NCBI GenBank assembly: GCA_007123335.1
Contig: SKLG01000009.1
Location: 1 to 9,724, forward strand
Reading direction: 5' to 3'
From: Anaerolineae bacterium
GTDB lineage: Bacteria; Chloroflexota; Anaerolineae; UBA1429
DNA length: 9,724 nucleotides
Part shown: positions 1 through 6,209 of the stretch, piece by piece
Numbering within the stretch: the first letter of the stretch is position 1
Layout: each line of letters starts with the position of its first letter
Notes under the pieces: generated by a model
The model's database searches: none
What the model saw: the letters and a program-made list of their open reading frames with translations, nothing else
What the model was told of the DNA's origin: nothing
Position numbers and translations under genes: made by a program

Positions 1-67
1 CCAAAAAGACATGGCGTTCATCGTATGGACCGCGGCGATGGTAAGATGCCCCGCCGACTATCTGCAT
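1..67 (-). CDS. N-terminus of an unidentified gene, cut by the window edge
   Basis: After the stop of the downstream enolase-like gene, the minus strand carries an SD-like AAAGGG (plus-strand bases 75-80), a 7-base spacer and an ATG at 65-67. An open frame runs from there to the window edge. The 22 visible residues start MQIVGGASYHRRGPYDERH and are not enough to recognise a family. The 18-base gap to the preceding stop and the same orientation suggest it is the third gene of the enolase-pair operon. I chose this start because of the SD spacing. The alternative is that this is non-coding sequence with a chance open frame. Confidence 0.5.
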   Translation of the reverse strand, partial: MQIVGGASYHRRGPYDERHVFL

Positions 68-85
68 ACACTCACCCTTTCACAG

Positions 86-1189
86 CTACCAGGCACGCAC
101 AGGAATGGAGCTGAGGGGCCGCTCCAGCTCGCGCAGCTTGTCCTCGTCCAGCTCCATACCCACGCCTGGGCCGTCGGGCACCAGCAGATAGCCGTTCTCG
201 TAGCGCACGCGCTCCTTGACCACATCGTCGATATAGAGCAGGCCGCCAGTCATGTCGGAGGGATAATCCAGGTTTTGCAGCAGCGCGCCAAACATCGCCT
301 GCGCTGCCACACCGATGGACAGCTCTTGCGTGGTGCCCACCAGACACGAGATACCCGCCGCCTGCGCAATCTCGGCCATGTGCAGGCCCTCGGTGAACCC
401 CCCTGTCCCAGACAGGCTGAGGTTAAAGATATCCACCCAACGATTCTTGGCGAACTCGTAAGCCTGCTGCACACTGCGGATGTGCTCGCTGATGGGCTTG
501 TCGATACGACTCCGCACCTCATACTGGCCCTCAAGGTCGCGACGATCGCACACCGACTCGACCAGGATGGGATCATAGGGCAATAGCCGATCTAGCACCG
601 CCATCGCCTTCTTCCACGGCAGCCGGCCCGACAAATCCAGCGACTTGAGCCCAAAGCTGCTCCCATACTTTTCCCGTACCGTGCTTAAAAAGGCCTCGTC
701 GGCATCCACGTTGCCGCCGCAGTAGAGGCGGAACAGGTCCTGCCCCTCGGCCATGCGCTGATCCACTCGCGCCAAGTTCGGCTCTACCTCGGCCATGTCG
801 AACATGCGAAAGATCGGATAGCACACCTTGACCTTGTCACGATAGCCGCCACCCAGCACTTCGACAATGGACTGGCCCTTGATCTTGCCCACCAGGTCGA
901 ATATCGCGATCTCGACGCCTTCCCGCAACCGATTGTACCCACTATAACGCCCTTGCAGCATGTGGCAGAGAGGTCGCCAATGGAGCGGGTCCTGGCCGAC
1001 AAGGACCTCCTCCAGGCTCTCCTTCAGATCGCGCAGGTCAAACTTGAACTTGTCATGCGCCAGATCCGACATCTCGCCCAGGCCGACCAGGCCCTCATCG
1101 GTATGCAACTGGACGATGACGTGGGGGTTGGTGTTGCCGGTCTCGCGTCGGGTCAGCACCGGGGTGAGTTGCACCGTTGTGATCTTCAT
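86..1189 (-). CDS. Enolase-superfamily (mandelate racemase/muconate lactonizing type) protein, copy 1
   Basis: This 367-residue protein has the usual length for the MR/MLE branch of the enolase superfamily. These Mg-dependent barrel enzymes abstract a proton alpha to a carboxylate, typically as dehydratases, racemases or epimerases. The N-terminal capping domain (about 1-115) carries the VQLHTDEGLVGLGE pattern. The barrel carries candidate metal ligands D185 (in SLDLSG), E211 (in LVESV) and E235 (in PISEH), the GG at 263-264 and the late TTQELSIG block near 286-293. At the usual KxK site I see R154-L-Y156, and at the usual barrel Lys/Asp site I see S258, so catalysis is probably non-standard. 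An SD-like AAAGGA lies 5 bases before the ATG. It lies 59 bp after its paralogue and is probably cotranscribed with it. The substrate is unknown; a sugar-acid dehydratase is only a guess. Confidence 0.85.
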   Translation of the reverse strand: MKITTVQLTPVLTRRETGNTNPHVIVQLHTDEGLVGLGEMSDLAHDKFKFDLRDLKESLEEVLVGQDPLHWRPLCHMLQGRYSGYNRLREGVEIAIFDLVGKIKGQSIVEVLGGGYRDKVKVCYPIFRMFDMAEVEPNLARVDQRMAEGQDLFRLYCGGNVDADEAFLSTVREKYGSSFGLKSLDLSGRLPWKKAMAVLDRLLPYDPILVESVCDRRDLEGQYEVRSRIDKPISEHIRSVQQAYEFAKNRWVDIFNLSLSGTGGFTEGLHMAEIAQAAGISCLVGTTQELSIGVAAQAMFGALLQNLDYPSDMTGGLLYIDDVVKERVRYENGYLLVPDGPGVGMELDEDKLRELERPLSSIPVRAW

Positions 1190-1248
1190 CGAATTCCTTT
1201 CTCAGACGGTGATACGGATGCACAAGACACATAGCAAGCATCGCACGC

Positions 1249-2352
1249 TTACCAGGCCGGTATCGAGAGAGAACTGAGGGGCCGCTCCAGTTCGCGAAGC
1301 TTGTCCTCGTCCAGCTCCATGCCCACACCTGGGCCGTCGGGCACCAAGAGATAGCCGTTCTCGTAGCGCACCCGTTCCTTGACGACGTCATCGATGTAGA
1401 GCAGGCCGCCGGTCATATCTGATGGAAAATCCAGGTTCTCCAGCAATGCACCAAACATTGCCTGCGCCGCCACACCGATGGATAGCTCTTGCGTGGTGCC
1501 CACCAGACAGGAGATTCCCGCCGCCTGTGCGATCGCGGCCATGTGCAGACCCGCAGTGAGACCGCCACACCCCGCCAGGCTGAGGTTAAAGATGTCCACC
1601 AGCCGATTCTTGGCAAAGAAGAAGGCCTGTTGCACACTGCTAATATGCTCGCTGATCGGCTTGTCGATGCGACTGCGCACCTCGTACTGCCCCTCGGGAT
1701 CGCGGCGATCGCACACCGACTCGACGAGGATCGGGTCATAGGGCAATAGCACCTCCAACACGGCCATCGCCTTCTTCCACGACAGCCGGCCCGACAGGTC
1801 CAGCGACTTGAGTCCAAAGCTGCTGCCATACTTGCTCCGTACCGCGCTCAAAAAGGCCTCGTCGGCCTCCACGTTGCCGCCGACGTAGAGCCGGAACAGG
1901 TCCTGCCCCTCAGCCATGCGCTGATCCACCCGCGCCAGGTTTGGCTCGACCTCGGCCATGTCGAACATGCGAAAGATCGGGTAGCATACCTTGACCTTGT
2001 CGCGATAGCCGCCGCCAAACAATTCGGTAATGGATTGGCCCTTGACCTTGCCCACCAAGTCGAATATCGCGATTTCGACACCTTCCCGCAACGGACCTTC
2101 TCCAGCGTAGCGTCCTTGTATCATATGGCAGAGAGGCCGCCAGTGGAGCGGATCTTGACCGACAAGCACCTCTTCCAGGCTCTCTGTCAGGTCGCGCACG
2201 TCGAACTTGACCTTGCCGTGGCCCAGGTCTGACATCTCGCCCACGCCGACCAGGCCCTCATCGGTATGCAATTGGACGATGATGTGGGGGTTGGTGTTGC
2301 CGGTCTCGCGTCGGGTGAGCACCGGGGTGAGTTGAACCATCGTGATCTTCAT
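1249..2352 (-). CDS. Enolase-superfamily (MR/MLE type) protein, copy 2, first gene of the operon
   Basis: A second 367-residue member, aligning without gaps to copy 1 with about 40 differences (about 89% identity by eye). It keeps the same candidate metal ligands (D185, E211, E235) and the same unusual residues R154, Y156 and S258, so the atypical active site is shared and not a sequencing error. Differences cluster at residues 83-87 (AGEGP here, SGYNR in copy 1), 109-112, 244-245 (FF against YE) and 260-273. Some of these could lie near the substrate pocket. An SD AAGGAG sits 5 bases before the ATG. As the promoter-proximal gene facing the 2353-2742 divergent region, it probably leads a transcript that includes copy 1 and the partial gene at the left edge. 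The reaction is unassigned. Confidence 0.87.
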   Translation of the reverse strand: MKITMVQLTPVLTRRETGNTNPHIIVQLHTDEGLVGVGEMSDLGHGKVKFDVRDLTESLEEVLVGQDPLHWRPLCHMIQGRYAGEGPLREGVEIAIFDLVGKVKGQSITELFGGGYRDKVKVCYPIFRMFDMAEVEPNLARVDQRMAEGQDLFRLYVGGNVEADEAFLSAVRSKYGSSFGLKSLDLSGRLSWKKAMAVLEVLLPYDPILVESVCDRRDPEGQYEVRSRIDKPISEHISSVQQAFFFAKNRLVDIFNLSLAGCGGLTAGLHMAAIAQAAGISCLVGTTQELSIGVAAQAMFGALLENLDFPSDMTGGLLYIDDVVKERVRYENGYLLVPDGPGVGMELDEDKLRELERPLSSLSIPAW

Positions 2353-2416
2353 GAGAACTCCTTCTAGCAGGGAATAGTGGCAGGCGAACGCTCAAAGCAA
2401 CCTGCATCGACAAAAG

Positions 2417-2457
2417 ATGTGCAAAATGGCTGCCCTCAACATAGCCATCTCGCACAT
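2417..2457. promoter_or_regulatory. Long imperfect inverted repeat (operator or leader stem-loop)
   Basis: The left arm is ATGTGC-AAA-ATGGCT (2417-2431) and the right arm AGCCAT-CTC-GCACAT (2443-2457). They pair at 13 of 15 positions around an 11-base loop (2432-2442). It lies about 65 bases upstream of the enolase copy 2 start. It could be a binding site for a dimeric regulator or a stem-loop in the enolase mRNA leader. No run of T follows in either direction, so a simple terminator is unlikely. Confidence 0.5.
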
Positions 2458-2531
2458 GATTCTACCGCACCATTTGGGAAGGTCAACCGACAGGGCGCCC
2501 AGATCGATATCGTGTCCTAAAGAGGTCCGCA

Positions 2532-2549
2532 ACATGGCCTTGTCCATGT
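2532..2549. promoter_or_regulatory. Dyad ACATGG-N6-CCATGT upstream of the sulfatase promoter
   Basis: A perfect 6-base inverted repeat with a 6-base spacer, ending 20 bases before the -35 box at 2570. Its centre lies about 64 bases upstream of the expected transcription start, a common place for an activator site. A role in regulation is inferred from geometry only. Confidence 0.35.
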
Positions 2550-2569
2550 GCTCTTTTTGTCGCCGTCGA

Positions 2570-2598
2570 TTTACATCAAGGGCGCGACACGCTATAGT
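2570..2598 (+). promoter_or_regulatory. Sigma70-type promoter for the sulfatase gene
   Basis: A -35 box TTTACA (2570-2575), a 17-base spacer and a -10 box TATAGT (2593-2598) each match the consensus at five of six positions. Transcription would start near 2605, giving a leader of roughly 138 bases before the sulfatase ATG. Confidence 0.6.
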
Positions 2599-2671
2599 GA
2601 TGAGGTCAAGCTTCATGTTGAGGACGGCACCTGAGGCGCATACGTAGCCCAGCTCAGGCGCAGATGCTGGC

Positions 2672-2692
2672 GCGCTGCGCGGCGCGCAGCGC
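2672..2692 (+). other. GC-rich hairpin in the sulfatase leader
   Basis: GCGCTGCGC (2672-2680) and GCGCAGCGC (2684-2692) form a perfect 9-bp stem with a GGC loop. It lies 50 bases before the sulfatase ATG, inside the predicted transcript. No T-run follows, so it is not an ordinary intrinsic terminator. It may stabilise the mRNA, pause polymerase or bind a protein. Confidence 0.5.
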
Positions 2693-2727
2693 ATGCGCGA
2701 GGCAGGCTGAACGCATTCATCACAAGA

Positions 2728-2734
2728 GAGGGAG
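2728..2734 (+). promoter_or_regulatory. Ribosome binding site that fixes the sulfatase start
   Basis: GAGGGAG ends 8 bases before the ATG at 2743. A GTG in the same frame at 2734 would overlap the SD itself, so the ATG is preferred. Confidence 0.75.
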
Positions 2735-2742
2735 TGTATAGC

Positions 2743-4218
2743 ATGTCAGACAGACCCAACATCATCTTTATCTTGCCCGATCAGCTCCGCTACGACTTTT
2801 TGAGCTGCTACGACGCGCCCTATATCACGACGCCAAACATCGATGCGCTGGCCGAACAGGGGGTTGTCTTTGGCAACGCCTATTCGCCCCATCCGGTGTG
2901 CGTGCCGGCGCGGGTCTCATTGATCACCGGGATGAACGCGATCAAGACGGGTGTGTTGGACAATGGCCAGTTTCTGCGCCCCGACTATCAACAATGCGGC
3001 ATCCATACGTGGCCGGAGCTGCTCAACGAGGCCGGCTACTATACGATTGCCACCGGCAAGATGCACTTTTACCCCTGGGAGAAGCGGCTGGGCTTTCGAC
3101 GCAAGATCATCGCCGAGGACAAGCTGTGGGGTTATATCCAGGACGACTATTACCACTATTTGGCCGCGGCGGGATATACCAAGACCGCCTTTGTGGACGT
3201 GCCCTCCTATCACAAAAACGACATGGCACTGATCAGCCCACTGCCTTGGGAGTACACCGTCGATCACTATGTGGGCGAACAGTCGGCGCAGTGGATCGAG
3301 CAGTACGAGGGCGACCAGCCCTTTGCCATGATGGTGGGCTTCCCCGGTCCGCACTCACCGTATGATCCGGCGCCGGAATATGCCACCTTTGACCCCAACG
3401 ACATGCCCGAGCCGGTGCCGGCAGTGGCTGAGGATGTGGCCTTGATGCGGCCCAAGCAGCGCCCACGCTCCGAATCTCCGCAGAAATCGTGGTACGCGCC
3501 TCGCCGCAGCGCGCCGCCCACGCGCGATACCTACATGCTTCAGCGCGCCTACTATGCCGGGTTGGTGAAGCAGATTGACCACGAGGTGGGACGCATTCTC
3601 CAAGCCCTGGAAAAGACGGGCCGCCTGGATAACACCGTGATCCTCTTCTCCACCGACCACGGCGACTATCTCGGCGACCACGGTCTGGGCGGCAAGGCCT
3701 CCTACTATGACGCAGCCTGCCATATTCCGCTCATCGTGCGCCATCCGGGACTGAACAGCTCGATGGTGTCGCAGGAGTTGGTTACGCTCAACGATGTGAC
3801 CGCCACGATCCTGGCCCTCGCCGGATGCTCCGTGCCCAGCTATATGGATTCGATCCCGCTGCCAGGCTTCGGCTTGGCCGGAGAGCGCAAGCAGGAGCGC
3901 ATCCTGGGATGCCTGCGCAATGGGTGGATGCTCTTTGACGGACAATGGAAGCTGGTCAAGTATGCGGGGGGAGGGTCACACCTCTTTAACGTGCAGGACG
4001 ATCCGACAGAGCAGCACAATCTGGCCCAAGATCCTGGCGCGGCTGCGGTGTATCAGCGGCTAGACGCCGAGCTCACTGTCGAGATCATGCGCTCCATGGA
4101 TGAGGCTTTTACTGAGCGCCGCCTTTACACCTTTAGCTACTCCAGCAGCCCCGACTTTGGCCGCGTGGGCTGGGAGCGGACCTATCCGATGCCCTGGCAG
4201 GAGATCTATGGCGATTAG
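2743..4218 (+). CDS. Cys-type sulfatase (alkaline phosphatase superfamily)
   Basis: A 491-residue sulfatase that would hydrolyse a sulfate ester. The N-terminus reads NIIFILPDQLRYD, with metal-ligand candidate D13. The sulfatase signature C53-V-P-A-R57 follows, where Cys53 would be converted to formylglycine after translation. Near residue 303 the sequence STDHGDYLGDHGLGGK supplies D305/H306, H313 and K318, matching the second metal/substrate block of the family. No signal peptide is visible, so a cytosolic enzyme acting on imported sulfated sugars or small sulfate esters is most likely. The DQLR pattern and lack of a leader resemble the choline-sulfatase/phosphonate-monoester-hydrolase side of the family, so a phosphoester activity is possible. 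No formylglycine-generating enzyme is in the window. It diverges from the enolase pair and has its own promoter. Confidence 0.92.
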   Translation: MSDRPNIIFILPDQLRYDFLSCYDAPYITTPNIDALAEQGVVFGNAYSPHPVCVPARVSLITGMNAIKTGVLDNGQFLRPDYQQCGIHTWPELLNEAGYYTIATGKMHFYPWEKRLGFRRKIIAEDKLWGYIQDDYYHYLAAAGYTKTAFVDVPSYHKNDMALISPLPWEYTVDHYVGEQSAQWIEQYEGDQPFAMMVGFPGPHSPYDPAPEYATFDPNDMPEPVPAVAEDVALMRPKQRPRSESPQKSWYAPRRSAPPTRDTYMLQRAYYAGLVKQIDHEVGRILQALEKTGRLDNTVILFSTDHGDYLGDHGLGGKASYYDAACHIPLIVRHPGLNSSMVSQELVTLNDVTATILALAGCSVPSYMDSIPLPGFGLAGERKQERILGCLRNGWMLFDGQWKLVKYAGGGSHLFNVQDDPTEQHNLAQDPGAAAVYQRLDAELTVEIMRSMDEAFTERRLYTFSYSSSPDFGRVGWERTYPMPWQEIYGD

Positions 4219-4233
4219 CCATAGCTGAAAAGG

Positions 4234-4274
4234 AACATGCCGCGCCTATCCGAGTGGGATAGGCGCGGCATGTT
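4234..4274. terminator. Bidirectional terminator hairpin between convergent genes
   Basis: A perfect 18-bp stem (4234-4251 with 4257-4274) and a 5-base GAGTG loop lie between the sulfatase stop and the end of the convergent anti-sigma gene. Read on the minus strand, the stem is followed by CCTTTTC, a fair U-rich tail. On the plus strand the tail TTATGATA is weaker. It probably serves both transcripts. Confidence 0.8.
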
Positions 4275-4291
4275 ATGATATAAACGGCTTG

Positions 4292-5257
4292 TTAGATACG
4301 TCGCTTATGGCCGATCCAGATCAGCCCAGCCCCCAGTACGAGTACGATCCCAAGCAGAATACCCGACAGTACACGCGCCACGTACCACAGACGCCACGCA
4401 ATGGAGACATCCACTATCGTGGGCTCTTGAGGCAGAGGAATCTGCTGCTCGGCGACACGTGGTGGCATTGGCGCCGATTCAGGAACGATAGGCTCAATGA
4501 TCCGCTCAGGCGCAGCCTTTTCTCCCTGTCCGGCAGCCTCCTCAGGTTGAGGCTCTACAGCCTCTAGTGCCAGGACCTCTGCCTCTGCCTCAGCCTCTGG
4601 CGCCCGATCTTTGGCGGCATGAGGAGCTCCCACCACATCCCGTTCTCGAGATCCCATCGCCACCGTGGGAACCTCATCCGCAGTAGCGGCTTCAACCTCT
4701 ACCTCGACTGGCGCCGGATCCTCGCTCGGGATCGAAAGCGCAAGAGGTGCCGCATCACGCGGAGCCTCCTCCCCTTCCCGTTCTGCGATGGCAACCGTCT
4801 CTTCTTCCACCGGCTCGGATAACGCTTCGACATCGGCATACTCTTGCATCGTGCGCGCCAGAGGCGCAGAGGCCACTGGCATACGATCAGGCATAGGGAT
4901 CACCCCACGGGTAACAAGGGCATCGCCAGAGAGAAATAGAATCAGCAAAAAAGAGGCTGCCACCGCCGCCACGCGCAAAGCTCCATAGGCCTTATCCCAA
5001 CGCCGAAAAGCCGTTTGTTGGCTCTGTACCGAAAGCGGCAAGGTAAAGGAGCGGGGTACTGAACGCATGGGAGCACGCTTCAACATGGTCAAGACGGTGC
5101 GCAGCTCAGCCAGATCACCGCGACAAGCAGTACACGTCTTTAGATGACGTTCTACACGCTGTCGCTCATGCACGCTCAACCGCTCATCGACATAGGCCGA
5201 TAGCTTTTGCTCCCCGATATGTCGTTGTAACAGGTCGCGTATGATCGAAAAACCCAT
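4292..5257 (-). CDS. Membrane-anchored ZAS anti-sigma factor
   Basis: A 321-residue protein with an N-terminal zinc anti-sigma (zf-HC2) domain: H38-x3-C42-x2-C45, with H13 placed 25 residues earlier, the spacing seen in ChrR-type domains. A membrane segment follows at about 91-113. Then comes a segment of about 175 residues rich in Ala, Glu and Pro (for example EVEVEA and EAEAEAE), and a second membrane segment at about 292-316 ending in KRRI. With the zinc domain and the basic end both cytosolic, the acidic stretch should lie outside the membrane. It lies 73 bp behind the ECF sigma gene, which it is expected to bind and inhibit. The start is ATG 5257, with SD AAGGAAG 7 bases upstream; a TTG at 5293 has no good SD. 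The signal sensed is unknown. Confidence 0.85.
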   Translation of the reverse strand: MGFSIIRDLLQRHIGEQKLSAYVDERLSVHERQRVERHLKTCTACRGDLAELRTVLTMLKRAPMRSVPRSFTLPLSVQSQQTAFRRWDKAYGALRVAAVAASFLLILFLSGDALVTRGVIPMPDRMPVASAPLARTMQEYADVEALSEPVEEETVAIAEREGEEAPRDAAPLALSIPSEDPAPVEVEVEAATADEVPTVAMGSRERDVVGAPHAAKDRAPEAEAEAEVLALEAVEPQPEEAAGQGEKAAPERIIEPIVPESAPMPPRVAEQQIPLPQEPTIVDVSIAWRLWYVARVLSGILLGIVLVLGAGLIWIGHKRRI

Positions 5258-5264
5258 TACGCTA

Positions 5265-5271
5265 CTTCCTT
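5265..5271 (-). promoter_or_regulatory. Ribosome binding site that fixes the anti-sigma start
   Basis: Minus-strand AAGGAAG lies 7 bases before ATG 5257. It would lie inside the coding sequence if the upstream TTG at 5293 were used. Confidence 0.65.
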
Positions 5272-5330
5272 CGTCCCATGAACAACTCGCCAACTAGCCA
5301 ATAGCACTAGTCGCGTTATTGATCGTTCTC

Positions 5331-5924
5331 TTACACTTCACCACTTAGACGCAAGTAGCTGGGCAAAAGTTCCTGATGCTCGCTCAGGAACGCACGCAGC
5401 TTGGCACGACCGCGACTCAACCGCGACTTGACCGTGCCCAACGCCACATCGGTAGCTGCAGCGATCTCCTCGTAGCTCATTCCTTCAATATCGCTCATGA
5501 TCACCGTGACGCGCTGATCCTCTGGCAGCAGATTCAGTGCCCTTTGTATAGTTATGTCAAATTCCTGGCGTTCTACCGCCGTCTCTGGTCGGTCATCAGT
5601 ATCTTCTAGCAGACGGCTGTGCTCGTCATTCTCCAGGAGGTCATCAATCGGCGTCTGAGGACGGCGCTGTCGGCGACGCAACTGATCGTAACAACAATTG
5701 GTGATGATGCGTAGAATCCACGCCTTGAACGAGCCCCCACGAAACTGCGACAGGGCGCGATAGCCCTTCAGGAAACCATCCTGAGTGGCATCCATGGCCT
5801 GATCCTCGTTACTGGTGATACGATAGGCCACATTATAGGCCAGTTGCTGATAGGCCAGCACCAGCTCATTGTATGCTTGGACGTCGCCGCGCTGGGCGCG
5901 TTCGACGAGAGCCTCTTCGTTCAT
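5331..5924 (-). CDS. ECF (group 4) RNA polymerase sigma factor, RpoE/SigW type
   Basis: A 197-residue protein with only sigma regions 2 and 4, as expected for an ECF sigma factor. Region 2 (about 18-90) includes the core-binding DATQDGFLKGYRAL stretch and the DNA-contact block WILRIITNCCYDQLRRR. An acidic linker (PIDDLLENDEHSR and following) leads to region 4 (about 125-180), with LPEDQRVTVIMSDIEGMSYEEIA and the helix-turn-helix end TVKSRLSRGRAKLR. It would direct polymerase to a small stress or envelope regulon when released by the downstream anti-sigma factor. The start is the second of two adjacent ATGs, with AAGG 7 bases upstream; an in-frame TTG at 5939 is less likely. No C-terminal extension is present, so it is not an ECF41-type factor. 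Confidence 0.93.
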   Translation of the reverse strand: MNEEALVERAQRGDVQAYNELVLAYQQLAYNVAYRITSNEDQAMDATQDGFLKGYRALSQFRGGSFKAWILRIITNCCYDQLRRRQRRPQTPIDDLLENDEHSRLLEDTDDRPETAVERQEFDITIQRALNLLPEDQRVTVIMSDIEGMSYEEIAAATDVALGTVKSRLSRGRAKLRAFLSEHQELLPSYLRLSGEV

Positions 5925-6005
5925 CATCCTGCCTTGCAAGCCGTGATTGCGTCAATCGCCTCAACAACAGCGTGTGCTTCTCGCGGCACTAACCTACTGT
6001 AACCT

Positions 6006-6035
6006 AGTATAATACGTAAGGTCGCAATTTGGCAA
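6006..6035 (-). promoter_or_regulatory. Sigma70-type promoter for the sigma/anti-sigma operon
   Basis: On the minus strand, TTGCCA (plus-strand 6030-6035) and TATACT (6006-6011) are separated by 18 bases, each matching five of six consensus positions. Transcription would start near 5999, about 75 bases before the sigma start. The bases near the expected start carry a near direct repeat, AACCTACTGT (5991-6000) and AACCTAGTAT (6001-6010). A separate ECF-type autoregulated promoter could not be identified. Confidence 0.5.
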
Positions 6036-6085
6036 ACAGGCCCACATCTTGTGCAATAGTTCCATCGAGCGAGGCGCGCAAAACG

Positions 6086-6115
6086 TTGACACCATCAGAT
6101 ACAGCATGCTATACT
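6086..6115 (+). promoter_or_regulatory. Strong sigma70-type promoter for the SDR-HAD-LarA-gnd operon
   Basis: A consensus -35 TTGACA (6086-6091) is followed after 18 bases by -10 TATACT (6110-6115). Transcription would begin near 6122, giving a leader of about 88 bases. The leader contains a small inverted repeat, CGATGCG (6128-6134) and CGCATCG (6151-6157). Confidence 0.65.
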
Positions 6116-6179
6116 GGCGCCGCAAATCGATGCGTAGGCTTCTATATGATCGCATCGCCAACCGGTCGTCAGATACAGC
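6095..6179 (+). repeat. Pair of 11-bp direct repeats flanking the operon start
   Basis: TCAGATACAGC occurs at 6095-6105, within the spacer between -35 and -10, and again at 6169-6179 in the leader, 74 bp away (about seven helical turns). The positions suit two operators for a repressor able to loop DNA, but the function is inferred. Confidence 0.45.
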
Positions 6180-6209
6180 GGATGAACCCCTCAGCAAAAA
6201 GGAGTGGGC

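Larger units (their letters stand above)
2353..2742. promoter_or_regulatory. Divergent regulatory region between the enolase pair and the sulfatase
   Basis: These 390 bases hold no convincing gene. Short open frames on both strands have low-complexity, Arg/Cys-rich translations and no SD. Going rightward it contains the SD of enolase copy 2, a long imperfect dyad (2417-2457), an 8-base palindrome CGATATCG (2505-2512), a spaced dyad (2532-2549), a sigma70-type promoter for the sulfatase (2570-2598) and a GC-rich hairpin (2672-2692). No minus-strand promoter for the enolase operon matched well enough to call. The density of symmetric elements suggests a transcription-factor-controlled divergent promoter. 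Confidence 0.6.

Noticed and set aside
11..586. 191-codon plus-strand open frame antisense to enolase copy 1
   Set aside because: It lies opposite a well-supported enolase-superfamily gene; the translation shows no family motif and no SD precedes it.
86..2352. Tandem enolase copies as an assembly duplication artefact
   Set aside because: The copies differ at about 40 residues and at many silent positions, and their intergenic regions differ.
2392..2694. Open frames on both strands within the divergent region (minus 2392-2694, plus 2417-2647)
   Set aside because: They overlap the promoter, dyads and hairpin, lack an SD, and their translations are Arg/Cys-rich without recognisable features.
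3355..3945. 196-codon minus-strand open frame inside the sulfatase
   Set aside because: It is antisense to a sulfatase with conserved catalytic blocks; it arises from GC-biased third positions.
5991..6010. Near repeat AACCTACTGT/AACCTAGTAT as an ECF autoregulatory promoter
   Set aside because: It does not show a recognisable ECF -35 GGAAC-type box with a matching -10, so it is mentioned only with the sigma70-type promoter.
6128..6157. Leader inverted repeat CGATGCG/CGCATCG as a riboswitch
   Set aside because: Only a 7-bp stem with a 16-base loop; no conserved riboswitch core is visible.
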